6,457 nucleotides of DNA from an uncultured Novosphingobium sp. (GTDB lineage Bacteria > Pseudomonadota > Alphaproteobacteria > Sphingomonadales > Sphingomonadaceae), in NCBI GenBank assembly GCA_938005655.1, contig CALLNA010000137.1:1-6457 (forward strand), given 5' to 3'. The notes under the pieces are model-generated. The model made no database searches. It was not told where the DNA came from and saw nothing but the letters and a program-made list of their open reading frames with translations. The first letter of the stretch is position 1. Each line of letters opens with the position of its first letter. This document shows positions 1-6,027 of this stretch, one piece after another. The translations under genes were made by a program, and so were the position numbers.

Positions 1-47
1 CGCACCCGCTGCGTGTCGGGCTGGTGTTGCTATCCACCGATCCGACG
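1..47 (-). other. Probable 5' leader of an unseen downstream gene
   Basis: If transcription starts about seven bases after the -10 box, these bases form a transcript leader. It contains two short possible hairpins on the minus strand, GGTG-N8-CACC (23-38) and CCCG-N8-CGGG (5-20). No start codon with a ribosome site and no tRNA pattern is visible before the window ends, so what it leads is unknown. Confidence 0.3.
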
Positions 48-53
48 GCGGGG

Positions 54-82
54 CACATAACCCATATGGTTCAGTTTGTCAA
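54..82 (-). promoter_or_regulatory. Sigma-70-type promoter reading out of the left edge
   Basis: On the minus strand TTGACA (77-82) is a perfect -35 hexamer. After a 17-base spacer comes TATGTG (54-59), matching the -10 consensus at the first three positions. It begins only 12 bases beyond the regulator stop, so it should drive the next gene to the left, outside the window. The spacer contains the palindrome CCATATGG (62-69), part of a slightly longer AACC-N5-GGTT symmetry, which could be an operator. The promoter call rests on sequence match alone. Confidence 0.55.
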
Positions 83-94
83 GCGGAATCGTCG

Positions 95-697
95 TCAGGC
101 GATGAAATCGGCCTCGACGGCGAAGCGGATGGCTTCGGAGGTGTTGCTGGCGCCCATCTTGTTCAACATGTTCGAGCGATGGATCTCGACCGTGCGCGGG
201 CTGATGTCGAGCTGCTCGGCGATCTTCTGGCTCGACAGGCCGTTGGCGACCGAGAGGAGCACCTCGCGCTCGCGCTTGCTCAGGCGGTCGATGCGCTTGC
301 GCGCCATGAACTCGCGGTTGCGGCGGGCGCCGATGGTCTCGGCGGCGGCGGCCGCGTCGTCGATGACGCCGACGATCTCCTCCTCGGCGAAGGGCCAGGC
401 CAGATAGTCGATCGCGCCGCTATGGATGGCCCGGGCCACGGCGCGGGGATCGGGGTTTTCGGCGAAGCCGATCACGGGCAGCCAGTTGCCGGCCTCCGCC
501 ATGCAGTCGATCGCGCGCGAAATCTCGTTCTTTTCGTCATGGATAAGCACAAGCCCGAAGTCGGACATGCGCCCGCGCAGTTCCGAGACGTTCTCGTAAG
601 GATCGACATGAATATCGCATTGAGAAAGACAATGGGAAATACTTGCCCGGCGACGCATGTCACTGTCGACGAGGAAAATCTTGGAAATGCTGCGCAT
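95..697 (-). CDS. FixJ/LuxR-type response regulator with degenerate receiver
   Basis: A 200-residue, two-domain protein. Residues 6-120 have a receiver-like fold pattern: first strand KIFLVDSD with acidic D11 and D13, third strand FGLVLIHDEKN, fourth strand PVIGFAEN, and GAIDYLAWPF before the last helix. Residues 139-198 are a clear GerE/LuxR DNA-binding domain: LSKREREVLLSVANGLSSQKIAEQLDISPRTVEIHRSNMLNKM, typical of FixJ/NarL regulators. Where receivers have the phospho-acceptor Asp, this one has H53 (D54 follows); the usual Thr/Ser is A79; the near-invariant Lys before P-F is W101. Phosphorylation control is therefore doubtful. It lies 151 bases after fliS in the same direction, so a role in flagellar or motility gene control is plausible but not shown. 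The first third has lower GC than its neighbours. No partner kinase is visible. Confidence 0.85.
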   Translation of the reverse strand: MRSISKIFLVDSDMRRRASISHCLSQCDIHVDPYENVSELRGRMSDFGLVLIHDEKNEISRAIDCMAEAGNWLPVIGFAENPDPRAVARAIHSGAIDYLAWPFAEEEIVGVIDDAAAAAETIGARRNREFMARKRIDRLSKREREVLLSVANGLSSQKIAEQLDISPRTVEIHRSNMLNKMGASNTSEAIRFAVEADFIA

Positions 698-702
698 GGT
701 TA

Positions 703-708
703 TCCCTT
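703..708 (-). promoter_or_regulatory. Ribosome binding site of the regulator gene
   Basis: AAGGGA on the minus strand lies 5 bases before the ATG at 697, a good match that supports this start. No convincing promoter was seen in the 151-base gap upstream (698-848). Confidence 0.7.
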
Positions 709-803
709 AGCAGGATTCGCCTAGGGGAAAACATGAAGTCTCTTCGAGTTTCGCAGGCATTTCAATCGGAAACGGAGGGAACTGGAAGATGGTCTCCGGA
801 CCC

Positions 804-822
804 GATTCAGCGCGGCTGAATC
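804..822 (-). repeat. Perfect 8-base inverted repeat between fliS and the regulator gene
   Basis: GATTCAGC at 804-811 and GCTGAATC at 815-822 are exact reverse complements around a 3-base centre, 27 bases after the fliS stop. On the minus strand the stem extends by one G-T wobble and one C-G pair. A smaller hairpin (GGTC-CGGA-GACC, 790-801) follows immediately. No T-run lies after the stem on either strand, so a standard intrinsic terminator is unlikely. Possible roles are an mRNA-end hairpin, a Rho-assisted stop, or an operator. The symmetry is seen; the role is inferred. Confidence 0.55.
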
Positions 823-848
823 AGAAGCGCAAGCGGATCAAGCTCCCG

Positions 849-1232
849 TCAGGACGCCCGCGCCGCGCCGGCCAGGGCCTGGGCGACCTCGATGAAATCC
901 TGGCGCAGCGCCGCGATCGCCGCCGCGTCGAAGGTCAGCACGCTGTCGAGCAGGGTCTTGCGCGCCGCGCCGTAGAACTGGCCGAGCGCCGTGGCCAGCC
1001 CGCCGTTGCCGTCCACCCCCATCTGCAAGGCGGTCAGGGCCGACATCGCCCGGGTCATCGCCTGGCTCTTGAGCGCGTTGTTCTTGCGCTCGTGCGCGAC
1101 GAGCGCGCTGCCGGTGCCCGAGATGAACTGCTCCAGGCAGAGCACGACCAGCTCGCCCGGCGCGGCCGTGGCGATCCGCGCGTCGAAGTCGACGCGGCGA
1201 TAGGCCTCGCTGGGATTGCGCTGCGCCAGCAT
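849..1232 (-). CDS. fliS: Flagellin export chaperone FliS
   Basis: A 127-residue, mostly helical cytoplasmic protein, the usual FliS size. FliS binds the C-terminal helix of flagellin, prevents early polymerisation and takes it to the export gate. Matching features are AYRRVDFDARIATAAPGELVVLCLEQFISG (10-39), corresponding to the family pattern A-Y-x(8-10)-S/A-P-x-x-L, then a conserved K at about 55 in NNALKSQAMTRAMSALTALQ, GGLATALGQFYGAARKTL (77-94) matching the L-x-x-L-Y region, and a final helix. It is divergent: the typical LYDGA segment reads CLEQF, and the usual C-terminal Trp is absent. The ATG shares its A with the fliD stop (TGATG), the classic fliD-fliS pairing, which strongly supports the call. 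Confidence 0.87.
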   Translation of the reverse strand: MLAQRNPSEAYRRVDFDARIATAAPGELVVLCLEQFISGTGSALVAHERKNNALKSQAMTRAMSALTALQMGVDGNGGLATALGQFYGAARKTLLDSVLTFDAAAIAALRQDFIEVAQALAGAARAS

Positions 1233-2680
1233 CAGTTGCTCGTCTTGTTCCAGGCCGCGATCTGGGCCTGGAGGAAGGACAGCGTCGACTTCGACGCGGT
1301 GATCTGCGTGTCCGTGACCGAGAAGCGCGAGACGAGCTGGGTGCGCAGCGCCTCCTGCTTGGCGGCGAGGTCGGCCTGGTCGGACGTGACCGTAGTCTTC
1401 TGCGAGGTGTAGCGCGCCAGCGAGCCGCCGAGCGAGCCCGGATCGGTCGCCGCCGTCGCCTTGCGGACGATCCCGTCGATCGAGCCGTAGACGCCGTAGA
1501 GCCCGTTGGTGAACATCGCGCCGACCGCCTGCGGGTTGGCCGTGAGCGCCGCCGACAGGCGCGCCGTGTCGAGCGTGAAGGTGCCGTCGCGCTGGATCGC
1601 GATGCCGAGGTCGCCGAAGGTCCGCGGGGTGCCTTCGGGCGCGCCCGGCATGATCACCGTGGTCCCGAGCGCCGACAGCGTGCGCCGCAGCGCCTGGGCG
1701 CCGCCGTCGCGGGCGAGGTCGCCGGTCTGCGGGTCGATCGCGGTCGAGAGCTGCGAGACGATCTCGTTGAGCGCCGAGGTCAGGTCCTGCATCGCGGTGG
1801 TGATCGCGCTGCTGGTGTCGCTGAAGCTGAGCTTGGTCGCGGCGCCCGCGTTGGTCCCGGTCAGGGTCAGGTTGACGCCGGGAATGGCGTCCTCGATCGC
1901 GTTGCTCGGCGAGGTCATGTCGAGCCCGTCGATCTTGAACGCCGCGTCGCCCGAGGTGGTCAGGAGCTGGGAGGCCGCGCCCGTGGTCGGCTCCCAGGCC
2001 AAGGCCGAGAGGCCGGGGTTGGCCGGGTCCTCGGCGGCCTGGAGGATGAAGCCGTTGGCCGCGCCCTCCTGCCCCTTGAGCACCAGCTTGGCCCCTTCCG
2101 AGGTGTTGGCGACATAGGCCGAGACCCCGGTATTGGCCGCGTTGATCGCCGCCGCCGTATCGGCCAGCGTGGCCCCGGCGGGAATCGTGATGTCGACCGA
2201 GGCGTGGCTCGTGTCCTCGGTGAAGCTGCCCGCGGCGACCGTGCCGAAGCGCAGGGTCAGCGTGCCCGGGCCGACCGTGCTGGTGCTCGCCGCGAAGGGC
2301 GTGCTCGCCAGGGTCTGGTTGGTCGCGAGCTGAGAGACCTCGAGCGTGTAGGTGCCGGTCGGCCGCCCCGTGCCCGACAGCTTGCCGCTCGCCACCGAGC
2401 CGTTGGCGATCACCGGCTGCGGCGAGAGGTCGCCGTCGCGGACCCGGTCGCCGAGCGAGCTCGACAGGCTAAGCAGCGAGCTCTTGAGGGTCGAGGCGGT
2501 CGAGATCTGCTTGTCCAGCGTCTCCGACTGCGTCGAGAGGCGGTCGGTCTTCGCCGCGAACTGGGCGATGGCGAGGTTCTCCGCCAGCGACGCGAAGTCG
2601 ATCCCGCTGCCCGCCCCGAGCGAGGTCAGGAGCTGGCTGGTCGCCGTGCTGGTCGTGCTGGTGGAGCTGGTCGTCGTCAT
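1232..2680 (-). CDS. fliD: Flagellar filament capping protein FliD (HAP2)
   Basis: A 482-residue protein forming the cap at the filament tip, where it guides flagellin folding. After a Thr/Ser-rich start (1-15) comes LGAGSGIDFASLAENL (21-36), matching the conserved FliD_N pattern G-x-G-S-G-(L/I)-D, and then a probable coiled coil to about residue 80. The central region (about 90-330) is Thr/Ala/Gly-rich, as in the variable D2-D3 domains, and includes TYTLEVSQLATNQ. The C-terminal part has QAVGAMFTNG and LYGVYGSIDGIV, then a helix-rich tail (about 410-480) that would pair with the N-terminal helix, as in FliD_C. No clear ribosome binding site precedes the ATG. It is secreted through the flagellar export gate, so no signal peptide is expected or seen. 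The stop overlaps the fliS start by one base. Confidence 0.95.
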   Translation of the reverse strand: MTTTSSTSTTSTATSQLLTSLGAGSGIDFASLAENLAIAQFAAKTDRLSTQSETLDKQISTASTLKSSLLSLSSSLGDRVRDGDLSPQPVIANGSVASGKLSGTGRPTGTYTLEVSQLATNQTLASTPFAASTSTVGPGTLTLRFGTVAAGSFTEDTSHASVDITIPAGATLADTAAAINAANTGVSAYVANTSEGAKLVLKGQEGAANGFILQAAEDPANPGLSALAWEPTTGAASQLLTTSGDAAFKIDGLDMTSPSNAIEDAIPGVNLTLTGTNAGAATKLSFSDTSSAITTAMQDLTSALNEIVSQLSTAIDPQTGDLARDGGAQALRRTLSALGTTVIMPGAPEGTPRTFGDLGIAIQRDGTFTLDTARLSAALTANPQAVGAMFTNGLYGVYGSIDGIVRKATAATDPGSLGGSLARYTSQKTTVTSDQADLAAKQEALRTQLVSRFSVTDTQITASKSTLSFLQAQIAAWNKTSN

Positions 2681-2692
2681 GATCGGTAGAAC

Positions 2693-2751
2693 GGCCCGTT
2701 TCGCATCGATTTAAGCCTTGGGGCTTGATCCACTGACGTGGAAACGGGGCC
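2693..2751 (-). repeat. Imperfect inverted repeat enclosing two small hairpins, flhB-fliD gap
   Basis: The 74-base gap between flhB and fliD (2681-2754) holds two arms, 2693-2702 (GGCCCGTTTC) and 2741-2751 (GAAACGGGGCC), that pair over ten base pairs with one bulged base. Between them are AAGCC-TTGG-GGCTT (2713-2726) and CAC-TGAC-GTG (2731-2740). In the flhB-fliD transcript this could fold as a closed stem with two inner hairpins. There is no T-run, so it does not look like an intrinsic terminator. It may set relative expression of flhB and fliD, stabilise an mRNA end, or be a binding site. What is seen is the symmetry; the function is inference. Confidence 0.5.
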
Positions 2752-2754
2752 GAA

Positions 2755-3894
2755 CTAGGCCCCCACCGCGGCATCGAGGCGGCCCTCGGCGTCGAAGCGC
2801 AGGGCCACCGGCACGTCGATCACCGGGCGCTGCGGCCGCTCGCCGCGCTTCAGCGAGAAGACGAAGGCGAGGACGCCGGCGACCGCGGCGTAGAGTTCCT
2901 CGCGGATCACCTGGCGCTCGCGCGTGGTGTAGTAGATCGAGCGGGCCAGGGCCGGGTATTCGAGCACCGGCACCGCATATTCGGCGGCCAGCTCACGCAT
3001 CGCCAGCGCCTTCTCGCCACGGCCCTTGGCGAGCACGACCGGCGCCGGGGCGATCGCCGGGTCATAGGCGATCGCGACCGAGAAATGGGTCGGGTTGGTG
3101 ATGACGAACTGCGCCTCGCGCATGGCCTGGGCGACGCCGCCCATGGCGATCTGGCGCTGGCGCTGGCGGATCGCCTGCTTCTTCTCCGGCGAGCCCTCGG
3201 CCTCCTTGTGCTCGTCGCGCAGCTCCTGGTGGCTCATCCGCAGGCGCATGAAGCGGCGGACCCATTGCACCGGGAAGTCGACCAGCGCGATCACCACCAG
3301 CCCGGCGGCGAGGTAGAACAGCAATGAGCTGAGCGAGGCCCAGGCATAGCCGAGCTGGGCCGAGAGGTCGCCGCGGCCGAGCTGGGTCATCTCGGCCAGC
3401 CGCCCGCGCGACCAAGCATAGACCAGCGAGCCGAGCAGCGCGACCTTGAGCAGGCCCTTGCCGATCTCGATCGCGCCCTGGGCGCCGAACATCCGCTTGA
3501 GCCCGTTCAGCGGGTTGAGCCGCGAGGCCTTGGGGGCGAGGTTGCCGCCGATGAAGGCGCCCCCGCCCGCGCCGAGCTGCGAGGCCAGCGCGCCGAGGAT
3601 CACCGCGCCGCCGAGCACCAGGACCGGCGGCAGGACCAGCGCGCCGATCCCGAGCATCAGCCGGCCGGGGGAGAAGTCGTCGAGGTCGGCGCGGCTCCAG
3701 ATGAAGCCGGCGCGCAGGGTCTCCGACATGACCCGCAGCATCCACGGCCCGGCGAACCGCAGCCAGGCCGCGCCGATCAGGATGGCGACCGCCGTGCCGA
3801 GGTCCTGCGAGCGGAGGACGTCGCCGTTCTTGACGGCTTCGCGCAGCCGCTTCTCACTAGGCGCGAAGGTCTTCTCACCGGCGCTCTCGCTCAT
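2755..3894 (-). CDS. flhB: Flagellar export switch protein FlhB
   Basis: A 379-residue protein that sits at the export gate and switches export from rod/hook to filament substrates by cutting itself. The N-terminus has GEKTFAPSEKRLREAVKNGDV (7-25), the family's cytoplasmic E-x-x-S/T-x-x-(K/R)-x-x-x-A-x-x-x-G pattern. Four membrane segments follow (about 33-50, 80-107, 145-162, 187-207). The autocleavage motif NPTH is intact at 267-270, so cleavage between N267 and P268 is expected. It is followed by FSVAIAYDPAIAPAPVVLAKG and the rest of the C-terminal domain, which includes VPVLEYPALAR and LY near the end. Total length is close to the 383 residues of Salmonella FlhB. Injectisome homologues (YscU/SctU) also carry NPTH, but the fliOPQR context and the following fliD/fliS make it flagellar. 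The open frame upstream to 4230 overlaps fliR and is discounted. Confidence 0.97.
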   Translation of the reverse strand: MSESAGEKTFAPSEKRLREAVKNGDVLRSQDLGTAVAILIGAAWLRFAGPWMLRVMSETLRAGFIWSRADLDDFSPGRLMLGIGALVLPPVLVLGGAVILGALASQLGAGGGAFIGGNLAPKASRLNPLNGLKRMFGAQGAIEIGKGLLKVALLGSLVYAWSRGRLAEMTQLGRGDLSAQLGYAWASLSSLLFYLAAGLVVIALVDFPVQWVRRFMRLRMSHQELRDEHKEAEGSPEKKQAIRQRQRQIAMGGVAQAMREAQFVITNPTHFSVAIAYDPAIAPAPVVLAKGRGEKALAMRELAAEYAVPVLEYPALARSIYYTTRERQVIREELYAAVAGVLAFVFSLKRGERPQRPVIDVPVALRFDAEGRLDAAVGA

Positions 3895-4673
3895 CGGGTC
3901 ATGACCTCCTGGGTCTGCCTGAGCGCCTGGGCGGTGAGGTCGGCGAACTGGTCGGAGAGGACCGGGGCGGAGATGATCAGCGCGGCGATGCCGGCGAGGA
4001 CGCCCGCCGGCAGGCCGAGCGAGAACAGGTTGAGCGCCGGGGCCGAGCGGCTGAGCACGCCGGCCACGACCTGCACGACCAGCAGGATCAGCGTGACCGG
4101 CAGGGCGATCGCCGCCGCGGTCAGGAACATGGCCGAGCCGAACGCAGCGATTCCCGCGATCCGGTCGGCGCCGAGCCAGGTCTCGCCCGGCGGGAAGGTC
4201 TGGTAGGACTTCACCACGAGGTCGAGCCACTGGAGGTGGCCGCCGAGCGCGAGGAAGATCAGGGTCAGGACGACGGTGAAATACTGGCCGAGCGCGGTCG
4301 AATGGGCGCCGGTGTTGGGATCGGCGGCGCTGGCCATCGACATGCCCATGCCCCCGCCGATGACCTCGGCGGCGATCAGCGGCGCGGCGAAGGCGAGCTG
4401 GAGCACGAAGCCGAGCGCGAGGCCGACGAGCACCTCGCCCGCGACCCAGAGGATGCCGTTGGCGGAGAGCAGCGCGGCCGGCGCGGCGACGTTGGTCCAG
4501 GCGCAGACCAGCGCGGCGATCGCCCCGGTCACGGCGACGCGGACCTGCATCGGCACGCCGCTCGCCCCGAAGATCGGGGCGGCGAGCATCGCCGCGCCGA
4601 TCCGCGTCATCACGAACATCCAGCGCCAGAACTCGGCCTCGAGATGGCCGAAACCGAAGTCGAGACCGATCAC
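3891..4673 (-). CDS. fliR: Flagellar export gate protein FliR
   Basis: A 260-residue polytopic membrane protein, the usual FliR length. One copy completes the FliP5-FliQ4-FliR1 export channel and contacts FlhB. Recognisable segments are RIGAAMLAAPIFGASGVPMQVRV (24-45), GEVLVGLALGFVLQLAFAAPLIAAEVIGGGMGMSMASAADPNTG (79-122), a characteristic FliR loop with the D-P pair, and LSRSAPALNLFSLGLP (207-222) near the end. I count about six hydrophobic segments. The start is GTG at 4673, overlapping the fliQ stop as GTGA; upstream there is only a weak purine run (AAAGG, 12 bases away), so expression probably depends on coupling to fliQ. It ends with an ATGA overlap into flhB. Confidence 0.96.
   Translation of the reverse strand: MIGLDFGFGHLEAEFWRWMFVMTRIGAAMLAAPIFGASGVPMQVRVAVTGAIAALVCAWTNVAAPAALLSANGILWVAGEVLVGLALGFVLQLAFAAPLIAAEVIGGGMGMSMASAADPNTGAHSTALGQYFTVVLTLIFLALGGHLQWLDLVVKSYQTFPPGETWLGADRIAGIAAFGSAMFLTAAAIALPVTLILLVVQVVAGVLSRSAPALNLFSLGLPAGVLAGIAALIISAPVLSDQFADLTAQALRQTQEVMTR
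3905..3910 (-). promoter_or_regulatory. Ribosome binding site of flhB
   Basis: AGGAGG on the minus strand, within the last codons of fliR, lies 10 bases before the ATG at 3894. The frame is open further upstream, so this site together with the FlhB-like N-terminus decides the start. Confidence 0.7.
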
Positions 4674-4945
4674 GTCGCCACGCCGCCTTTCGCGATCTGG
4701 GCGAAGATCTCGGTGGCGAAGTCGCCGATCAGGGCCATCATCGCCCCGCCGAACAGGACCAGCACCAGGGCGGTGACGATCAGCTTGGGCACGAAGGTCA
4801 GGGTCTGCTCGTTGACCGAGGTCGCCGCCTGGACCAGGCCGACGACGAGGCCGACGGCGAGGCTGGCGAGCAGTACCGGGGCGGCGACCAGCGCCGTGAC
4901 CCAGAGCATCCGGTCGGCCAGGGCAAGAAGGGCTGCGTCTTCCAT
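4670..4945 (-). CDS. fliQ: Flagellar export gate protein FliQ
   Basis: A 91-residue protein with two membrane hairpin helices (about 14-40 and 53-75), the standard size and form of FliQ. The signature QAATSVNEQTLTFVPK (39-54) between them matches the strongly conserved family pattern Q-A-x-T-x-x-x-E-x-T-L-x-F-x-P-K. Four copies wrap around the FliP-FliR helical core in the inner membrane and help gate the channel. The ATG lies six bases after the fliP stop with only a weak GGA-type ribosome site at the end of fliP, so reinitiation by ribosomes finishing fliP is plausible. Its TGA overlaps the fliR start by four bases. Confidence 0.96.
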   Translation of the reverse strand: MEDAALLALADRMLWVTALVAAPVLLASLAVGLVVGLVQAATSVNEQTLTFVPKLIVTALVLVLFGGAMMALIGDFATEIFAQIAKGGVAT

Positions 4946-4951
4946 CGCGGG

Positions 4952-5749
4952 CTATCCGAAGCTGGAGGCGAGCGAGCCCATCAGCAGCGCCCAGCCGTCG
5001 ACGAGGACGAACAGCAGCAGCTTGAAGGGCATCGAGACGATCGTCGGGCTCATCATCATCATGCCCAATGACATGAGGACCGAGGCGACGACGAGGTCGA
5101 TCACCAGGAAGGGCAGGAACAGCATGAAGCCGATCTGGAAGGCGGTCTTGAGCTCGCTGGTCACGAAGGCCGGCAGCAGGATCGAGAAGGGAATGTCCTC
5201 GGCCCGCGCGAACTTGGGCGCCTTGGCCATGTCGGCGAACATCTCCAGGTCGCGGGTGCGGGTCTGGCGGACCATGAAGACGTGGAACTCGGTGCCGGCG
5301 TTCTGGATCGCCTGCTCGGCGTTGATCGTGCCGGCGGAATAGGGCGAGATCGCGTTGGCGTTCACCTTCTCCAGGGTCGGAGCCATGACGAACAGCGAGA
5401 GGAACAGCGACAGCCCGACCAGCACCTGGTTCGGCGGCGATTGCTGGAGGCCGAGCGCCTGGCGCAGGATCGACATGACGACGAGGATGCGCGTGAAGCT
5501 CGTCATCATCAGGATCAGGCTGGGCAGGATCGTCAGCAGCCCCATGATCAGGAGGAGCTGGAGCGACATGGTCATGCCCGAGGCCTGGCCGCCGTTCATC
5601 GCGCTGAACGCCCGGTCGAGCGCGCCGGGGACCGCGGCGGCAGCCGGGGCGGCCACGGCGGCCGGAGCAGCGGCGGCGGCCTGGGCGAAGGCGGTTACGG
5701 GCGCGGCCAGCGCCGCGACGGCGGCGGCGATCTTCGCGAAACGCTTCAC
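4952..5749 (-). CDS. fliP: Flagellar export gate protein FliP
   Basis: A 265-residue membrane protein; five copies with one FliR and four FliQ form the core pore of the flagellar type III export gate. It begins with a GTG codon. Residues 1-22 look like a cleavable signal peptide (MKR, a run of hydrophobic residues, then AFA before Q23), as in most FliP proteins. An unusual Ala/Pro-rich linker follows (about 23-41). Membrane segments are near 62-85, 107-124, 190-228 and 242-260. Family signatures are clear: TSFTRILVVMSILRQALG (83-100), SPPNQVLVGLSLFLSLFVM (104-122), AFVTSELKTAFQIGF, the methionine loop MMMMSP (230-235) that forms the pore gasket, and PFKLLLFVLVDGW (241-253). It overlaps fliO by four bases and ends six bases before fliQ. 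Confidence 0.97.
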   Translation of the reverse strand: MKRFAKIAAAVAALAAPVTAFAQAAAAAPAAVAAPAAAAVPGALDRAFSAMNGGQASGMTMSLQLLLIMGLLTILPSLILMMTSFTRILVVMSILRQALGLQQSPPNQVLVGLSLFLSLFVMAPTLEKVNANAISPYSAGTINAEQAIQNAGTEFHVFMVRQTRTRDLEMFADMAKAPKFARAEDIPFSILLPAFVTSELKTAFQIGFMLFLPFLVIDLVVASVLMSLGMMMMSPTIVSMPFKLLLFVLVDGWALLMGSLASSFG

Positions 5750-6027
5750 GGCAGGACCTCCGCCGGAGCCGCAGCGCGGGCCGGCGCCTCGGCCAGCCGG
5801 GTCAGGCCCTGGCGCGAGACCGAGACGAGGATCTCGCGGCCATGGAATTCGAGGACGGCGAGCTTGAGCGTCGGCGAGAGCATCGTCGTCTCGACCACCT
5901 TCACGGCCTTGCCGGCGGTGCCGCCGGTGGCCTTCTCCTGCATCTTCTGCGCGAACTTCAGGCAGCCCCAGGCGAGGACGCCGATCAGCGGCAGCAGGAC
6001 GATCAGCTTGACGATGTACCAGACCAT
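5746..6027 (-). CDS. fliO: Flagellar biosynthesis protein FliO
   Basis: A 93-residue protein with one N-terminal membrane helix (about residues 3-22, MVWYIVKLIVLLPLIGVLAW) and a small cytoplasmic domain with VVETTMLSPTLKLAVLEFHGREILVSVSRQGLTRLAE. The last part matches the FliO pattern of a short beta-rich domain ending in a G-x-x-(I/L)-x-x-L-x-E-type segment. FliO helps FliP fold and oligomerise and is not part of the finished export gate. The reading frame stays open upstream to 6351, but that extension overlaps fliN and lacks FliO character, so I chose the ATG at 6027, which overlaps the fliN stop by one base. A GAGG lies 10 bases before it. The end overlaps the fliP start by four bases (GTGA). 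FliO is poorly conserved, so position between fliN and fliP is a large part of the evidence. Confidence 0.87.
   Translation of the reverse strand: MVWYIVKLIVLLPLIGVLAWGCLKFAQKMQEKATGGTAGKAVKVVETTMLSPTLKLAVLEFHGREILVSVSRQGLTRLAEAPARAAAPAEVLP
5757..5761 (-). promoter_or_regulatory. Ribosome binding site of fliP
   Basis: GGAGG on the minus strand sits 7 bases before the GTG at 5749, inside the end of fliO. It is the reason for taking this GTG as the fliP start; the signal peptide that begins there agrees. Confidence 0.75.

Noticed and set aside
1..12. Possible start of a tRNA gene on the minus strand (GCGGGTGCG)
   Set aside because: The first bases resemble some tRNA-Gly acceptor arms, but position 8 is C where T is almost always found, and too little sequence remains to test a cloverleaf.
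698..848. A sigma-70, sigma-54 or general-stress (GGAAC/CGTT) promoter for the regulator
   Set aside because: I scanned for paired elements. The best -35-like string (TTGAAA) has no acceptable -10 at 16-18 bases, and no GG/GC sigma-54 pair or stress-sigma pair is present.
3062..3745. A second 227-codon minus-strand frame inside flhB
   Set aside because: It is an out-of-frame shadow of flhB with an Arg/Ala/Pro-rich peptide, while the flhB frame carries all the conserved motifs including NPTH.
3895..4230. Upstream extension of the flhB reading frame to 4230
   Set aside because: It lies inside fliR in another frame, its peptide is Arg/Pro/Gly-rich, and the ATG at 3894 has a strong ribosome site and begins the normal FlhB N-terminus.
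4236..5342. A 368-codon open frame on the plus strand
   Set aside because: It is antisense to fliR, fliQ and fliP, which have clear family signatures. Long antisense frames are common in GC-rich genes, and the peptide is low-complexity, rich in Arg, Glu and Gly, with no recognisable motif.
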